Positions 1-9,810 of a stretch of 64,000 bases of DNA are shown piece after piece. Where the stretch lies: NCBI GenBank assembly GCA_963556255.1, contig OY744614.1, positions 39,864,617 through 39,928,616 of the forward strand. Reading direction: 5' to 3'. Positions within the stretch are counted from its first letter, which is position 1. Every line of letters begins with the position of its first letter. A program made the position numbers and the translations under genes. The notes beneath the pieces are model-generated. The model saw only the letters and a program-made list of their open reading frames with translations. It ran no database searches and had not been told where the DNA came from. This stretch comes from Allolobophora icterica. Its lineage: Eukaryota > Annelida > Clitellata > Crassiclitellata > Lumbricidae.

Positions 1-290
1 GATCCTCCGCCTTCTAATTCTTCTCTCCCTAAACGACACCCGCCTTAACAGCCAGGTGCTCTGCCTCCTCTCTTGATCTGGCTCTCTGGTAACCGGACTC
101 GGACCTCCTTTCGACTACTTTCATGAAAAACCCCTCTGATTTGACGTAGCGCTCGTAAATAGGCTGGAGCCCTGCACTTTGCCTTCGAGTGGCGTTTCAG
201 AAGTTCGGAGATAACGATTAATATGATTTAAATTTTTATGTAAACACGACGTTATACACCTTTGCCGCTAGGAGCACCACGCTTCATGGA
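1..290 (+). mobile_element. LINE 3'-end fragment (same family as 38690-39255)
   Basis: The sequence from GATCCTCCGCC through TGATTTGACGTAGCGCTCGT to the TGTAAACACGACG/TATACACCTTTGCC end is shared with 38988-39245. In the longer copy it follows a reverse-transcriptase C-terminal tail, so this is LINE 3' UTR. It is cut by the window start. Confidence 0.6.
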
Positions 291-603
291 CGCCATAACT
301 TGTCATACGACATTTCGTAAGGACTTTCCAGTATAAGAGGTCCTTGCTGACGTTAACGGCCCGTGTGCGAAATAGTGTGAACCCCGCGCGATAAATTCAA
401 AAATCATGATGCAGCTGACCATCCTTCTTATCCTTGGTTTTATTGAAAACTAAATTGCCATGTGTTTATTGGTTAATAGTTTGAATATTGACGCGTGCAA
501 AAAGCAACATCAGGTAACTCGTTTTTCCAGTTTTCGATTTTATGTTCCTATTCGGCGAAATTTTTTTGCTCAACTGCCAAAGCCTGAGTGTCCCTTTTGC
601 GGC
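291..603. other. No gene recognised
   Basis: This interval has no splice-flanked or conserved reading frame that I can recognise. A short piece near 410-425 (GCAGCTGACCATCC) matches the RPL12 segment farther on and may be a scrap of the same duplication. Confidence 0.4.
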
Positions 604-660
604 CGAAGTCTTCTAAAGCCCTCGTCATGCGGGCGAAGTCTTCTAAAGCCCTCGTCATGC
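604..660. repeat. 30-bp direct repeat, two units
   Basis: The motif CGAAGTCTTCTAAAGCCCTC followed by GTCATGC occurs twice with exact 30-bp spacing. Confidence 0.8.
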
Positions 661-978
661 ACTTGCGTTACTTAGGCGTACTTTGTTACATAGTTGTGGC
701 TTAACATCGGGTAGATTCCTAACTCCTGTATTCCGTCTGTCCTGTTGTTTCTCCCTCTCATTTGCCACCGTTGTCGGTTGCACAGGTGTTTTGGCAGCAA
801 ATCGTATTTCGGTAACAGCTGGTGGTGTGGGAATGTCGGCATTACTGCCTGTCCATCCGCATAAAAATAAGTACTGTAATATTAAAAACGTATGCGACCC
901 GAAACCCGAATCCTCGAAACGAATTTCAGCCGGACCCCTTAAAAACTGCCATGAACAATGCTTGTGTTCGTTTTTCAG

Positions 979-1234
979 TCTGTCTTCGTGCCATTGGTGG
1001 GGAAGTCTGTGCCACTTCGGCTATGGCTCCAAAGATCAGTCCTTTTGGGTCTGACCCCCAAGATGGTCATTGAAGATATTGCAAAGGCCTTGCAGGACTG
1101 GAAAGGTCTACGTATCACGGTGCAGCTGACCATCCAAAATCGTCAGACACAGATCGCCGTCATCCCATCCGCTTCCTCCCTCGTCATCAAGGCCCTGAAA
1201 GAGCCGTCAAGGGACCGCAAGAAAGTTAAAACCG
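979..1234 (+). pseudogene. RPL12: RPL12 internal exon, frameshifted copy A
   Basis: The segment is homologous to an internal exon of ribosomal protein uL11 (RPL12), a 60S-stalk-base protein. It reads [17 protein letters not shown], then after a one-base insertion in the CCTTTTGGGT run continues in another frame as [19 protein letters not shown] and [15 protein letters not shown]. It is preceded by TTCGTTTTTCAG and followed by GTATGT, so splice sites were copied with it. It is therefore an unprocessed genomic fragment, not a retrocopy. Upstream exons encoding the MPPKFDPNE-type start were not found. The flanking ~300 bp is tandemly duplicated with copy B. Confidence 0.85.
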
Positions 1235-1513
1235 GTATGTAGTTCTGATAGATCTTGCACCCTTGCATTAATTACAACGGCTGATGAAAACAATTAGTAT
1301 GACATTATTTCTTTTCCATCTATATTATCTATCATTTGCCACTGTTGTCGGTTGCGCAGGTGTTTTGCTCTCTAGTCGTTGTACATAAAGTATTTCAGTA
1401 ACCGCTGGTAGTGTGGGAATGATGGCATTACTGCCCGTCCATCCTTCTGCACAGAAATATAAATACTGTGATATTATAAACTGCCATGAACAATGCTTGT
1501 GTCCATTTTTCAG

Positions 1514-1682
1514 TCTGGTGAAGTCGGTGTCACTTTGACTCTGGCTCCAAAGATCTACGTATCACGGTGCAGCTGACCATCCAAAATCGTCAGACACAGA
1601 TCGCCGTCATCTCATCGACTTCCTGCCTCATTCATCAAAACCCGGAAAGACCTGCCAAGGGACCGCAAGAAAGTTGAAAACG
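1514..1682 (+). pseudogene. RPL12: RPL12 internal exon, deleted copy B
   Basis: This is the second tandem copy of the RPL12 exon, preceded by TTTTTCAG and followed by GTATGT. About 85-90 bases are missing between the APKI part and the ITVQLT part (GGCTCCAAAGATC joins TACGTATCACGG). Further substitutions break the [13 protein letters not shown] region. The upstream intron (1333-1513) matches 760-978, which shows the unit was duplicated as DNA. Confidence 0.8.
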
Positions 1683-1699
1683 GTATGTAGTTCTGATAG

Positions 1700-2236
1700 A
1701 ACTTGCACACTTGCATTAATTACAACGGCTGATGAAAACAATTTAGTTTGGCATTGTTTCTTTTCCATATATGTTACCTATTCAGAATGTGGCAATGTGA
1801 ATGTGCAGAAGCGTAACATCGTGCTTTTTGGCTACCTCTTTCGCTACGTATAATGTGATATATATAAATATGTAGGAATAAAAATTTATTTGCTAAACAA
1901 TTTTTATATATGAAGAATTAAATGTGAAGCTGGATGATGTAATTTTCTAACTAAACAACTGGTTTGAAATGGGTGTACACGTACTTTTGGGGTGCGTAAG
2001 TTTTGGGTTATATACATGGTATCTTTTGGTTTGCTGTCATTGACCACAGCAAAACGGTGCTGCTGCGCAGTGATTAGCCGATTTGAATAACGCATGGAGT
2101 ATAAGTAGCCGTTCTCAACCGTGCATGAACTCCGCCACTGCTCGTACTCTGGCATTGCCAATCCCAAACCTGGAGAAAGGAGGAGGGCAATGCTAATCAT
2201 CTTTGTTATGACACAGCGTCATTAAACGGTAACTAA
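1700..2236. other. No gene recognised
   Basis: This is AT-rich sequence after the RPL12 fragments. The open frames here show no family resemblance. Confidence 0.4.
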
Positions 2237-2546
2237 CTCGACTGTCCGTAATAATTTCGGATGAGTGGGCGGCATATCGGGCATCCCCAATATGCCGGGA
2301 AACTAGACACAACTAACAGTGAACCACAGCCAGAATTTTGTTAATCCGGTCACTGGAGCCCACACTAATAACGTGGAAAGTTGTTGGTCGATGGCAAAAG
2401 CTATATTTAAAAGGATGAACGGGATGTCGAAGGATATGATCCCAAGCTACCTTGACAGGTTCATGGGCTGGGAACATTTCGGCTCCACCTTTCATATGGC
2501 CTGCTGCAACATTCTGCGTCATATTGCAGGATGTTACCTCTGCTAG
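2237..2546 (+). pseudogene. Merlin / IS1595-like (ISXO2 domain) transposase remnant
   Basis: Two frames carry the C-terminal half of the ISXO2/IS1595 transposase domain, the family of eukaryotic Merlin transposons. The first reads IISDEWAAYR, with the catalytic Asp in the SDEW motif. A frame change with stops follows, then VNHSQNFVNPVTGAHTNNVE, matching the family's VNHSxNFVxPxTGAHTNxIE signature. The next part, WSMAKAIFKRM-SYLDRFMGWEH, covers the W..K and YLDEFMWR-like blocks. No N-terminal catalytic Asp or terminal repeats were identified. The copy is broken and not functional. Confidence 0.75.
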
Positions 2547-2721
2547 ACAAGGCCCTTCAGTATGGACAATTCTCTGAAAACTGCCCTTTTTCAGGGCCAC
2601 GAAGTATATACGAAGGAATCACGTGAAACAGTTATCTCTTGGCATATGTAGTCTGTGTGTATTTTATGCTAACCAATTGCATCACACGAGCATTCTTAAG
2701 CTGGTGGCAAAACTGAGGCAT

Positions 2722-2800
2722 CCCGATTGTATTGTATTGTATTTATGCATTTATAAAGTGCCTCTCACAGTACAACCTAATCAGAGGCGCTCGATATGGA
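2722..2800 (-). mobile_element. SINE/LINE 3' tail fragment
   Basis: On the minus strand this reads GAGCGCCTCTGATTAGG, then GAGGCACTTTATAAATGC and an ATACAATACAATAC tail. This is the same 'gcgcct...ctatataaat' tail type that ends LINE and SINE copies elsewhere in the window. Confidence 0.5.
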
Positions 2801-2879
2801 TGTATGCCGATAGGCACTTTTCTTGTAACAAAATTTGGGGGAGTTTTTAAGGGGTTATGGGTTTTGGGATGTTTCAAGT

Positions 2880-3430
2880 GATCTCCCTCTTGTTTTGCTG
2901 TGTTGAAACTGTCTGTTTTCATATTTTTTAGCTATATTCAATAGTGTATGGAAGAATTATGTGGGGCATACATTTTACGAGTTTGTTATTAAAAATCGAA
3001 TTATATAAACATGCACTGTAATGGTGAATTTGCTTATGTGTGTGTGTAGGAAACTGGAGAAAGATGATTAGATTGCATACAGAATAGGGAGATTTAATGC
3101 AGTGAGATTTAATTCAGCCAGAATCCACATCAATTGTCTGGTCATGAAGGCCTACAGTCAGACACCAGTGTGGCCTTTTGAAGTAGTTAGACAGGTCAGT
3201 GTCTGGCAGTGTAAGTGACTGTGAATATCCTTTGAAACCAGACATTGTATGTCTGCAAGGGATCCAGCCAAACCGCAGTATCTAATCCTAGCAGACTTTT
3301 TTAAAGAGTGTGTACCACAAGGGCCTATGTTGCATGTGCGTGTGTGTCTGAATTGTCTCTGTATGTGTGTGTGTGTGTGTGTTTCTGTCTGTCTAGCTAT
3401 CTGTCTGTCTGTTGGTGTGTGGGTCTGAGT
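2880..3430. other. No gene; GT-rich low-complexity stretch
   Basis: AT-rich sequence leads to a (GT)n/CTGT-rich tract at about 3358-3430. The Cys/Val/Ser-rich frames there are translations of the repeat. Confidence 0.5.
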
Positions 3431-3438
3431 GTCTACAG

Positions 3439-3785
3439 CAGCGGTTCCCAAACTTTTCTGGGTCGCGACCCACTTGTGAATATCTTTGGCAGTCTCGATA
3501 CCCACTGGCCACTGTGTAAAATTAAGCATTATGTACTAAAATTTGCTTCGTAAATTGGTATCGAAATATATGTGGATTTACGTACAGCGCTTAGAAATTT
3601 AAAGTATTAATAGAAACTTAGGTAAAAAACAGTTTACGATTTATTGCAATCCAGCTAGTTAAAGCCAATCATAGCCAAATGGTGTTGCTGCAAAAAATAA
3701 ATGTTTTTCGAAAAAATTTGGCGACCCACTTGCCAGAGCTTTGCGACCCACTTTTTGGTCGCGACCCACAGTTTGGGAAACTCTG
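3439..3785. mobile_element. hAT-type MITE, 347 bp
   Basis: The terminal inverted repeats are CAGCGGTTCCCAAAC and, at the other end, GTTTGGGAAACTCTG. Flanks are a perfect 8-bp target duplication GTCTACAG at 3431-3438 and 3786-3793. The subterminal GGTCGCGACCCAC palindrome is present at both ends. No coding capacity. The CAGNGGTTCCCAA ends and 8-bp duplication are typical of hAT (Charlie-like) non-autonomous elements. Confidence 0.9.
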
Positions 3786-4343
3786 GTCTACAGGAATGTT
3801 TGTAGACTTTTTGTGTATTAGTATGTATTGTATCTGCGTGTACTTTGGTCTGTCTGTATGTCTGTGTCTGCCTCTTTCCACCTATATGCCCAGTTCTCAT
3901 TTATTTTGAGTGCTCTCTAGCCTGAAGAAAAGGGTGCTGTCTAACAGTGTACATGTGTTAAAGATTACGTTAGTTTCTACACATAGATATACTGAGACAA
4001 AACTACATGTTCCTTATATTATCTGTCCTCTGGTACTGTGAATCCTTTACTAACCAGTTGGGAACTATCAAGCTATAATTACTACTAGCTTAATGTCTGA
4101 AATTATGATGTGATACACATTACACCTGCCTACAAATATTAAAAATATAAATATCTGAAAAGCATCACGAGTTCTACGATCAACTAGATATGTAGCACTC
4201 AAAAGTTCAGATACACCCAAAACCATGGATTGCAGATGATGGGAGAAGTTGATGGCAAAGGCTTTCTCTTGCAAGGACTTTGATGATGTAAATATTGGAT
4301 TACGTAATTATTATTACACATTTGTTAAATGCCAGTATCTAGT

Positions 4344-4480
4344 GAGCAATGTTCAATCGATGGTGCTGAGCAGTTGTGAGTGAAGGACTTGCTCGTGGTC
4401 CCTACACAGTAAGCGTCTCTTGGGAGGCTCAAATGTTGCAAGGCGAGTGCTCTAACCAATTAGATGCCATATTTCATAGT
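4344..4480 (-). mobile_element. tRNA-derived SINE, family 2 (head and body)
   Basis: On the minus strand there is a tRNA-like head (TAATTGGTTAGAGCACTCGC with decayed box B), then ACCACGAGCAAGTCCTTCAC and CTGCTCAGCACCATCGATTG. Parts of the same family are at 14085, 33870, 34590, 55850 and 60690. Confidence 0.65.
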
Positions 4481-4529
4481 ACATTATGCCGTATAAATAA
4501 TTTGTTTGTTTGCTCTCTGGCAGCTGAAG

Positions 4530-4654
4530 AACATGGATTCCAGAACAACATGAGGCGCGGGTGGAGAAAATCCAGTCCCTACAGCAACAGTTGTGCCATT
4601 CTTCTTCAGAACAGAACCAGCTAAAGAACAAGTTGGAGAAACAGGCATCCACTC
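4530..4654 (+). CDS. Isolated coiled-coil exon, gene unknown
   Basis: An open segment is bounded by an AG acceptor (CTGAAG) and a good GTAAGA donor. It encodes a Gln/Glu/Lys-rich heptad-like stretch, EARVEKIQSLQQQL then EQNQLKNKLEKQ, typical of a coiled coil. If the nearer acceptor GGCAG at 4523 is used, an in-frame TGA appears, so the exon may be a damaged copy. No neighbouring exons of the same protein were found. I do not recognise the parent protein. Confidence 0.4.
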
Positions 4655-5235
4655 GTAAGATTCCTAGATTCTGCTTTGACTAGCTAGCTGGGTTTTGATA
4701 ATGAAACACAAGCATGCTTCATTGCTTGAGTATTTTCAGCTTCACAAGGATTATGGCTGGTGTAAGATAAAGCAGGGTCATTCCATGCCAAATCAACGAA
4801 AATTTACACTTTCCCACTCACCGATTAGGAATTTCTTTTGGTTTTCAGTTTTAAGTTCTAAGCATTGCATAGATTTACATGGTGAAGTAAAATTTGTTGT
4901 CTTTGATATGAGCAATTAATCAGAGTTGTTCATAGTGTTGAAACAGTTCTTGCAGAATCCATTTTTGTCATGTTTGCTGACACACTACACCTTCAGCATA
5001 TGTTAGAAATGAATAATTTTCGTATGGTTTTATTCAGCTGTGGATGGAGTTGTAAACGTATAATTTATTTGTGTCTTGGTTCATCTCCAAGATTGTGGTC
5101 ACTTTCAACTGACCAAATGGTCATGACATGTTTATCACCTGATAAACAAGTCAAACACACATCAAATTCGAAAGCTTGAAAGAAAACCCTTGTATTGATA
5201 CAGAATTTGTGTTGGGGCTCTGAGGATTAGGTTAT

Positions 5236-5650
5236 TAAATAATTACGGCATAACCGATTGGTTTTTTCGTCAACTCCGAATACCGGATTGTATAGGCCAT
5301 TATTTGCCGGATCCGATTCTGATTAGTAATAACGTGTGCTTAAATCTATACACTAACGCCTAATTCCAAGTTAGTCATCATTGGCTAATGGCTTGGGGTC
5401 AGCTACAGGCACGGTAGGTCGGAAGAACAGCCAGTCGGCCACCTCCTTCCCTATACCACAATATATTTCTTCACTGATTGACAGGCCTAACGGTCGCCGG
5501 TCCCGGCCGCCTGTGGCAGATACAGGGTAGCTGGAAAACACAACCGTTATTAATCGGCGGGTTACACATTCCGGATCCGGATAAGTCCGGATAGTCAAAA
5601 ATCAGCAGAATCGGTTTACCAATCCGGATTTCAGTTACACCCTATTAAAT
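5236..5650 (-). repeat. Dispersed repeat Z, copy 1, with preserved short frame
   Basis: This repeat is shared with 34999-35370 in opposite orientation. Ends carry GGTAAACCGATTCTGCTGA and AACCGATTGG-type sequence. Inside, both copies keep an open frame containing YPVSATGGRDRRPLGLSI and EEIYCGIG(K/R)EVADW, differing mainly by mild replacements. I do not recognise the peptide. It may be a fragment of a transposon gene. Confidence 0.6.
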
Positions 5651-6350
5651 AATTTTTCATAAACCGTGATTTTACTGTTTGCTTTGGTACATTAACAATT
5701 ACACACCGTACATAATTTAAGTAAGTAAGCCATTCATTGACACAACATCGACACTGTAATATCATAACAACAGTGAGTACAAACTCAGAAAACTTCCAGT
5801 AATGATGCAAGAGTCAAAAGGTCAATCCAAAAGGGTCGTATTGACCCGCTGAGGTTGGATTGCCCCTAATTTGAAAGCATAGAAAGTTTCAATAATGCGC
5901 TCTAAAGTTGTGAATCAAGCACACATTCCATATGGAAAATTGCAGAACTTTGAAAAGTGTGTATCTGCAAATTGTTTGAACAACTGTTCTATTTCATTTA
6001 TAATTTTATCATCCAATCGATAATGCTGTTGTGGTGTGGTTATGGATGGCACAAGCAGAAGACATAGTAAATGTTCTGTAGGCACCGAACAATCATCTTT
6101 ATTTGTCGGCCACTGGTGTGAGCCTTTGACCCCTGTAGCACATCGCTTTTGTATTAATCACATAGAAGAATTTGAGTTAATGCACAATATCCGGTCTCTG
6201 TATCGAGGCATGTCTGTATGTAGCCTATAGAGTAAATATGATGCTTATTTAATGCTCACATATAGCGAATTATTTATGTTAATGGGCAATTATTACAAAT
6301 TATGAGTTTGTACTGTAAGTATCGCTGTGTGTTTGGGCAGGTGTGTTATT
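5651..6350. other. No gene recognised
   Basis: AT-rich intergenic sequence. The short frame at 6036-6230 has no recognisable family features. Confidence 0.4.
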
Positions 6351-6359
6351 GATGCACGG

Positions 6360-6480
6360 ACAGACACAGATGGATGGAAGGATGGACAGACAGAAGAGAT
6401 AGAGGAGACAGAGAGAGTAAGAGGGAGATGGAGAAGGAGATAGACAGACAGAAATACAGAGTCGGACATCTGAGAGAAAG
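6360..6480. repeat. Purine-rich GA/GACA tract
   Basis: A run of imperfect AGACAGACAG and GAGAGA units, all purine-rich on the plus strand. Confidence 0.7.
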
Positions 6481-6664
6481 ACTCAAGTTACTTTAATCCG
6501 TAATCCGCGTTGCCCATATAAGAGCAGTTGGCTGCTTTTTGTGACTGGTTGCCACCCACCGATGTACAGATTGACGGGAATTTCCCTACTGCACTGCTGT
6601 GCAAACATCGATTACTCCTATTAATTTAAACCTGTTTTCAATGTGCCATGAATGTCCACTCGAG

Positions 6665-6720
6665 GCGAAACGATGACCATCGACTATGACCATAGACGAT
6701 AACCATCGACGATGACCGGT
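6665..6720. repeat. Short CGATGACCAT-type repeat
   Basis: About four imperfect copies of GACCATCGACGAT / GACCATAGACGAT lie in tandem with 12-13 bp spacing. Confidence 0.6.
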
Positions 6721-6744
6721 GAACGAGAACACACATGACTAATT

Positions 6745-7000
6745 TTATCTATGTGGAGGTTTAGATAAGCTGCCTATATGATATCTATGGAGGTCTAGGT
6801 ATATGCTATCTATGGAGGTCTAGATGTATGCTAGCTGTGGAGGTCTAGATATGCTAGCTATATGTTTATATGCTATCAATATGTTATCTATGATGGATGG
6901 TGTATATATATTGGCTTTCGAATTGTCATCTACAGATGGCTAAATATTATCTATAAAGGTTTAGGCATCTATACTATATGTGGAGGTGTAGATATTACCT
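6745..7000. repeat. Degenerate ~30-bp minisatellite
   Basis: Units vary around TATCTATGGAGGTCTAGATA followed by TATGCTAGC. The first five are recognisable, then they decay to TATCTATAAAGGTTTAGG-type units. Confidence 0.7.
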
Positions 7001-7190
7001 TTTGATGCATGGAAATCACTTACAGATGCTTAGGGGCCTAGATATTATCTATAAGGTATAAATATCTTGATGTGTGATCCATTAAGGGTGTAGATATTAT
7101 ACTTTCCAGATCCAGAGTCGTACACAGACATCTAAGTGCTTTAGATGTATATTGGTCTAGATATCTGGAAGTTCTGCGGCGTTATAGATG

Positions 7191-7220
7191 TCAACTCTTT
7201 AGATATGTCTAAAGAGTTGA
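7191..7220. repeat. Perfect 13-bp hairpin
   Basis: The arms TCAACTCTTTAGA (7191-7203) and TCTAAAGAGTTGA (7208-7220) are perfect inverted repeats separated by TATG. It sits in AT-rich sequence rich in TCTAGATAT-like motifs. It is not followed by a T-run and has no neighbouring gene. Confidence 0.75.
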
Positions 7221-7229
7221 TATATCATC

Positions 7230-8019
7230 TACAGATGTCTAGGTTTCAAAATTACATGTAGACTTCTGGATTATAAGTGTAATTCTACAACTGTAATTAT
7301 AAATTTATATAGCACCGTTTGAAACACAATACCATGTGCGAAGTTGCGATTTTGTTAATATTTATATTATTAAGTAAGTCGCAAGAAATCAGTTGATGGT
7401 CAAATAATGAAAATAATATAGTGAAACTATCATAAATTATCATAAATGCAAATTTACCGCAACTTACCTCTAAACTATCCTCTGCAAACTTGATAAATGT
7501 TGAAGCCCAAAAACTTACTTTGACAATAAAAAAAATTAACTGCTATAAAATATTACTTCCATCATGTCGAAAATAGTTTTAAATAAAGTATGTCAACAAA
7601 GAACAAGCAAAAAGATTATCAGGGCCAAATATGGAAGCACACAGAGGCATACATTCGTTGGTTATTTCTGTACATGGTTATTTTGGTACCTACCTCCACA
7701 GTTGTAAAATATATGAATGCACCTTGAAATTATATAATTTTGAACAACGGAACTGGTCCATAATTAACAATATTTTATATTATTCTACACAACTTGTACT
7801 TGTTGGATAAACAAATATAAGATGATGAGTGTTTTGAAACTGAACTATTTATCCAAGAGTATTTTCAATGTAATGAGGCTTTATTTGCAACAATACAAAT
7901 TAGTCCAAAGTCTGTTTTAATTGCAGGCAAAATCTAAAGGCATGCAGCTAGATCAACATGAAACAAGAACTTTTGTTTTTGTTCCCGGCAGTCAAATATG
8001 TTAGTGGTCCTTGCAGTTA
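7230..8019. other. No gene recognised
   Basis: AT-rich intergenic DNA with no supported element apart from the adjoining piggyBac remnant. Confidence 0.4.
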
Positions 8020-9170
8020 TTGCAAGTTACTCCCGATGTTTTGTGAGAATGCTTCCTGCAAACTGGCTTTTGTCACACTTCACAGCGCTGCTTTATTTTT
8101 TCTGCTTCGACTGTTTATAGCCCGTCCCGTACCCAACGTGTATGCAGATGGCACACTTTCGCACTTTGCTACTAACAGCTGCAGTGAACTGAGGCAGACT
8201 TCCAGCTGGTCCGTTTAGCATGACCTATATTGCTCGTTGAACTGCAATGCTCAACCTCTGACGTTGGTGGCTCGTTCATCGATATGTGGCAAGACCAGAG
8301 TCTTGACAAACTCTAGTTAAAGATTTGTCAGTGTCGTGTTCCCTTTGATGCGTTCCAGTTTTTTTTGTGCAACCAGATAACAAAGGCGTTTAAGGCGGCG
8401 ATATCCTTGATGGTGTAAAACACCACCTTGGGCCAACAAAGTGTTGACACTTTGGAATGGAGGTGTCGATCATCTTGTTGACGATATCAACCCAGCCCTT
8501 GCCTTCGTTATAGACAGGTATGACTTCCGGCTTGCGGTTGGCTCACTGTGATATGTCAGGCTGATCACGTTCTTGTTGGGCTTGGGCACGTACGACGGCA
8601 ACATCAATAATCCGCTCCACACAAACTTCGTGGAGAACACGTCTCGACTGACAACTGATTTCAGCTCTTCCAGAACATGTATACAGTTTGAGTTGATCGT
8701 GCCAACAACAGTTATGTTGTGGTTTTTGATGAGATCTTCTATCATTTCAACATTGGTGTAATAGCAATCAATTGTTACATTTATTCCAGAACCAGGAAGA
8801 TGCCTGCACAAGTCCATCGCTATGGCTGTTGGACTCTGGCGTTCGGTGCCTCTTAGCCATTTTTCCAGTGTGAGGAAGCATCCTTGAACCATAATGATAA
8901 GTAGTCAGCCACCACACTGAACAAAAGCCCATATTTACCTGGCTTTTGGGGCATGTATTACTGTCGTTGGTACTGACATTTGCAACAGTTTCCATCTCAG
9001 ACGTTGGTTCATCTGGTACAAAGTCTTCATCAATGTCATCTTCACTAATATTATCATTTCTCACTTCATCTTTACTATCTGTTTCAGCTAATATAAGTTT
9101 TAAAGGTTTAGCTGCTGACCAACGTTTACTTAGAAATATCGGTTTAGGTTGTGATGTTGCTTCAGCCTGA
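8020..9170 (-). pseudogene. piggyBac transposase remnant
   Basis: Several minus-strand frames in the right order match a piggyBac (PGBD-type) DDE transposase. An acidic N-terminal part (about 9170-8900) includes SEDDIDEDFVPDEPTSEME. The catalytic core (about 8890-8500) reads GSGINVTIDCYYTNVEM (retained Asp), TVVGTI and SYVPKPNKNVISLTY. After a frame change at about 8550 comes KPEVIPVYNEGKGWVDIVNKM, the YN..KGGVD block with the last catalytic Asp. A decayed Cys-rich C-terminus follows (KCDKSQFAGSILTKH). At least three frame breaks make it inactive. No TTAA-flanked ends were identified. Confidence 0.85.
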
Positions 9171-9589
9171 AAAGGAGATGCGTATTATTTATTATGATCA
9201 CTTCCGGTTTTCAAAAGACAGATAAGTAAGCAATCAATTATATAGCCCTACATTCCCTCTAAAGAATGGCATAGTTTTTTTCTCTTCCAGAAAGAATAAG
9301 GAATATGCTATAGTCGACAAATTTAGGGGTGGTTGGATACAACCCAACCCCTGGTACTTCGGCTATTTCAGGTTTAACTTTTTATGTCGTGGGATACCAT
9401 TGCGATTTGTACCTCAAACTTTGTGCAGATGGACCTCGTAAAGCTACTTGGAAGTGTCAAAATTATATTCCATATGAAACAAGTTTGTGATGCAGAAAAA
9501 CGTACGAGGTGGCAACCATCCACCCCTTGGTAGCCTGCAGGTTAAATAAGCTAAACGCGAATGTTCAGGAGTTCAGATGACATGAGTTT

Positions 9590-9810
9590 GTGACTAGATG
9601 TTACACTAGATGTAACACAATGTACATTGTAACTAGACATTGCATTAGATTTGCTGAGTTTTAGGCTAAATGCATTTTAGGGGTAACAGTTTAGCTTACA
9701 CCATGTTACAAAAACAAACATTAAGCAATAATGCCATATCTAGAGGAGAAAGTCTGGTTCTTCCAAAGCCTGGTGACATCAATCCGTTAAAAGCGGTATG
9801 GAACAGATGA
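9590..9810 (+). repeat. Dispersed repeat R1, 3' portion
   Basis: The stretch with TTACACTAGATGTAACACAA, TGCATTTTAGGGGTAACA, ATGCCATATCTAGAGGAG and TCTGGTTCTTCCAAAGCCTG is shared with 13440-13590 and, reversed, with 42660-42870. No coding content recognised. Confidence 0.65.

Noticed and set aside
1904..2200. 98-codon minus-strand frame with a hydrophobic N-terminus resembling a signal peptide
   Set aside because: There is no family resemblance, no splice context and no paralogue. The hydrophobic start alone is not enough.
8573..9170. Plus-strand frames at 8573-8761 and 8946-9170
   Set aside because: They are antisense to the piggyBac remnant, which carries the recognisable motifs on the minus strand.
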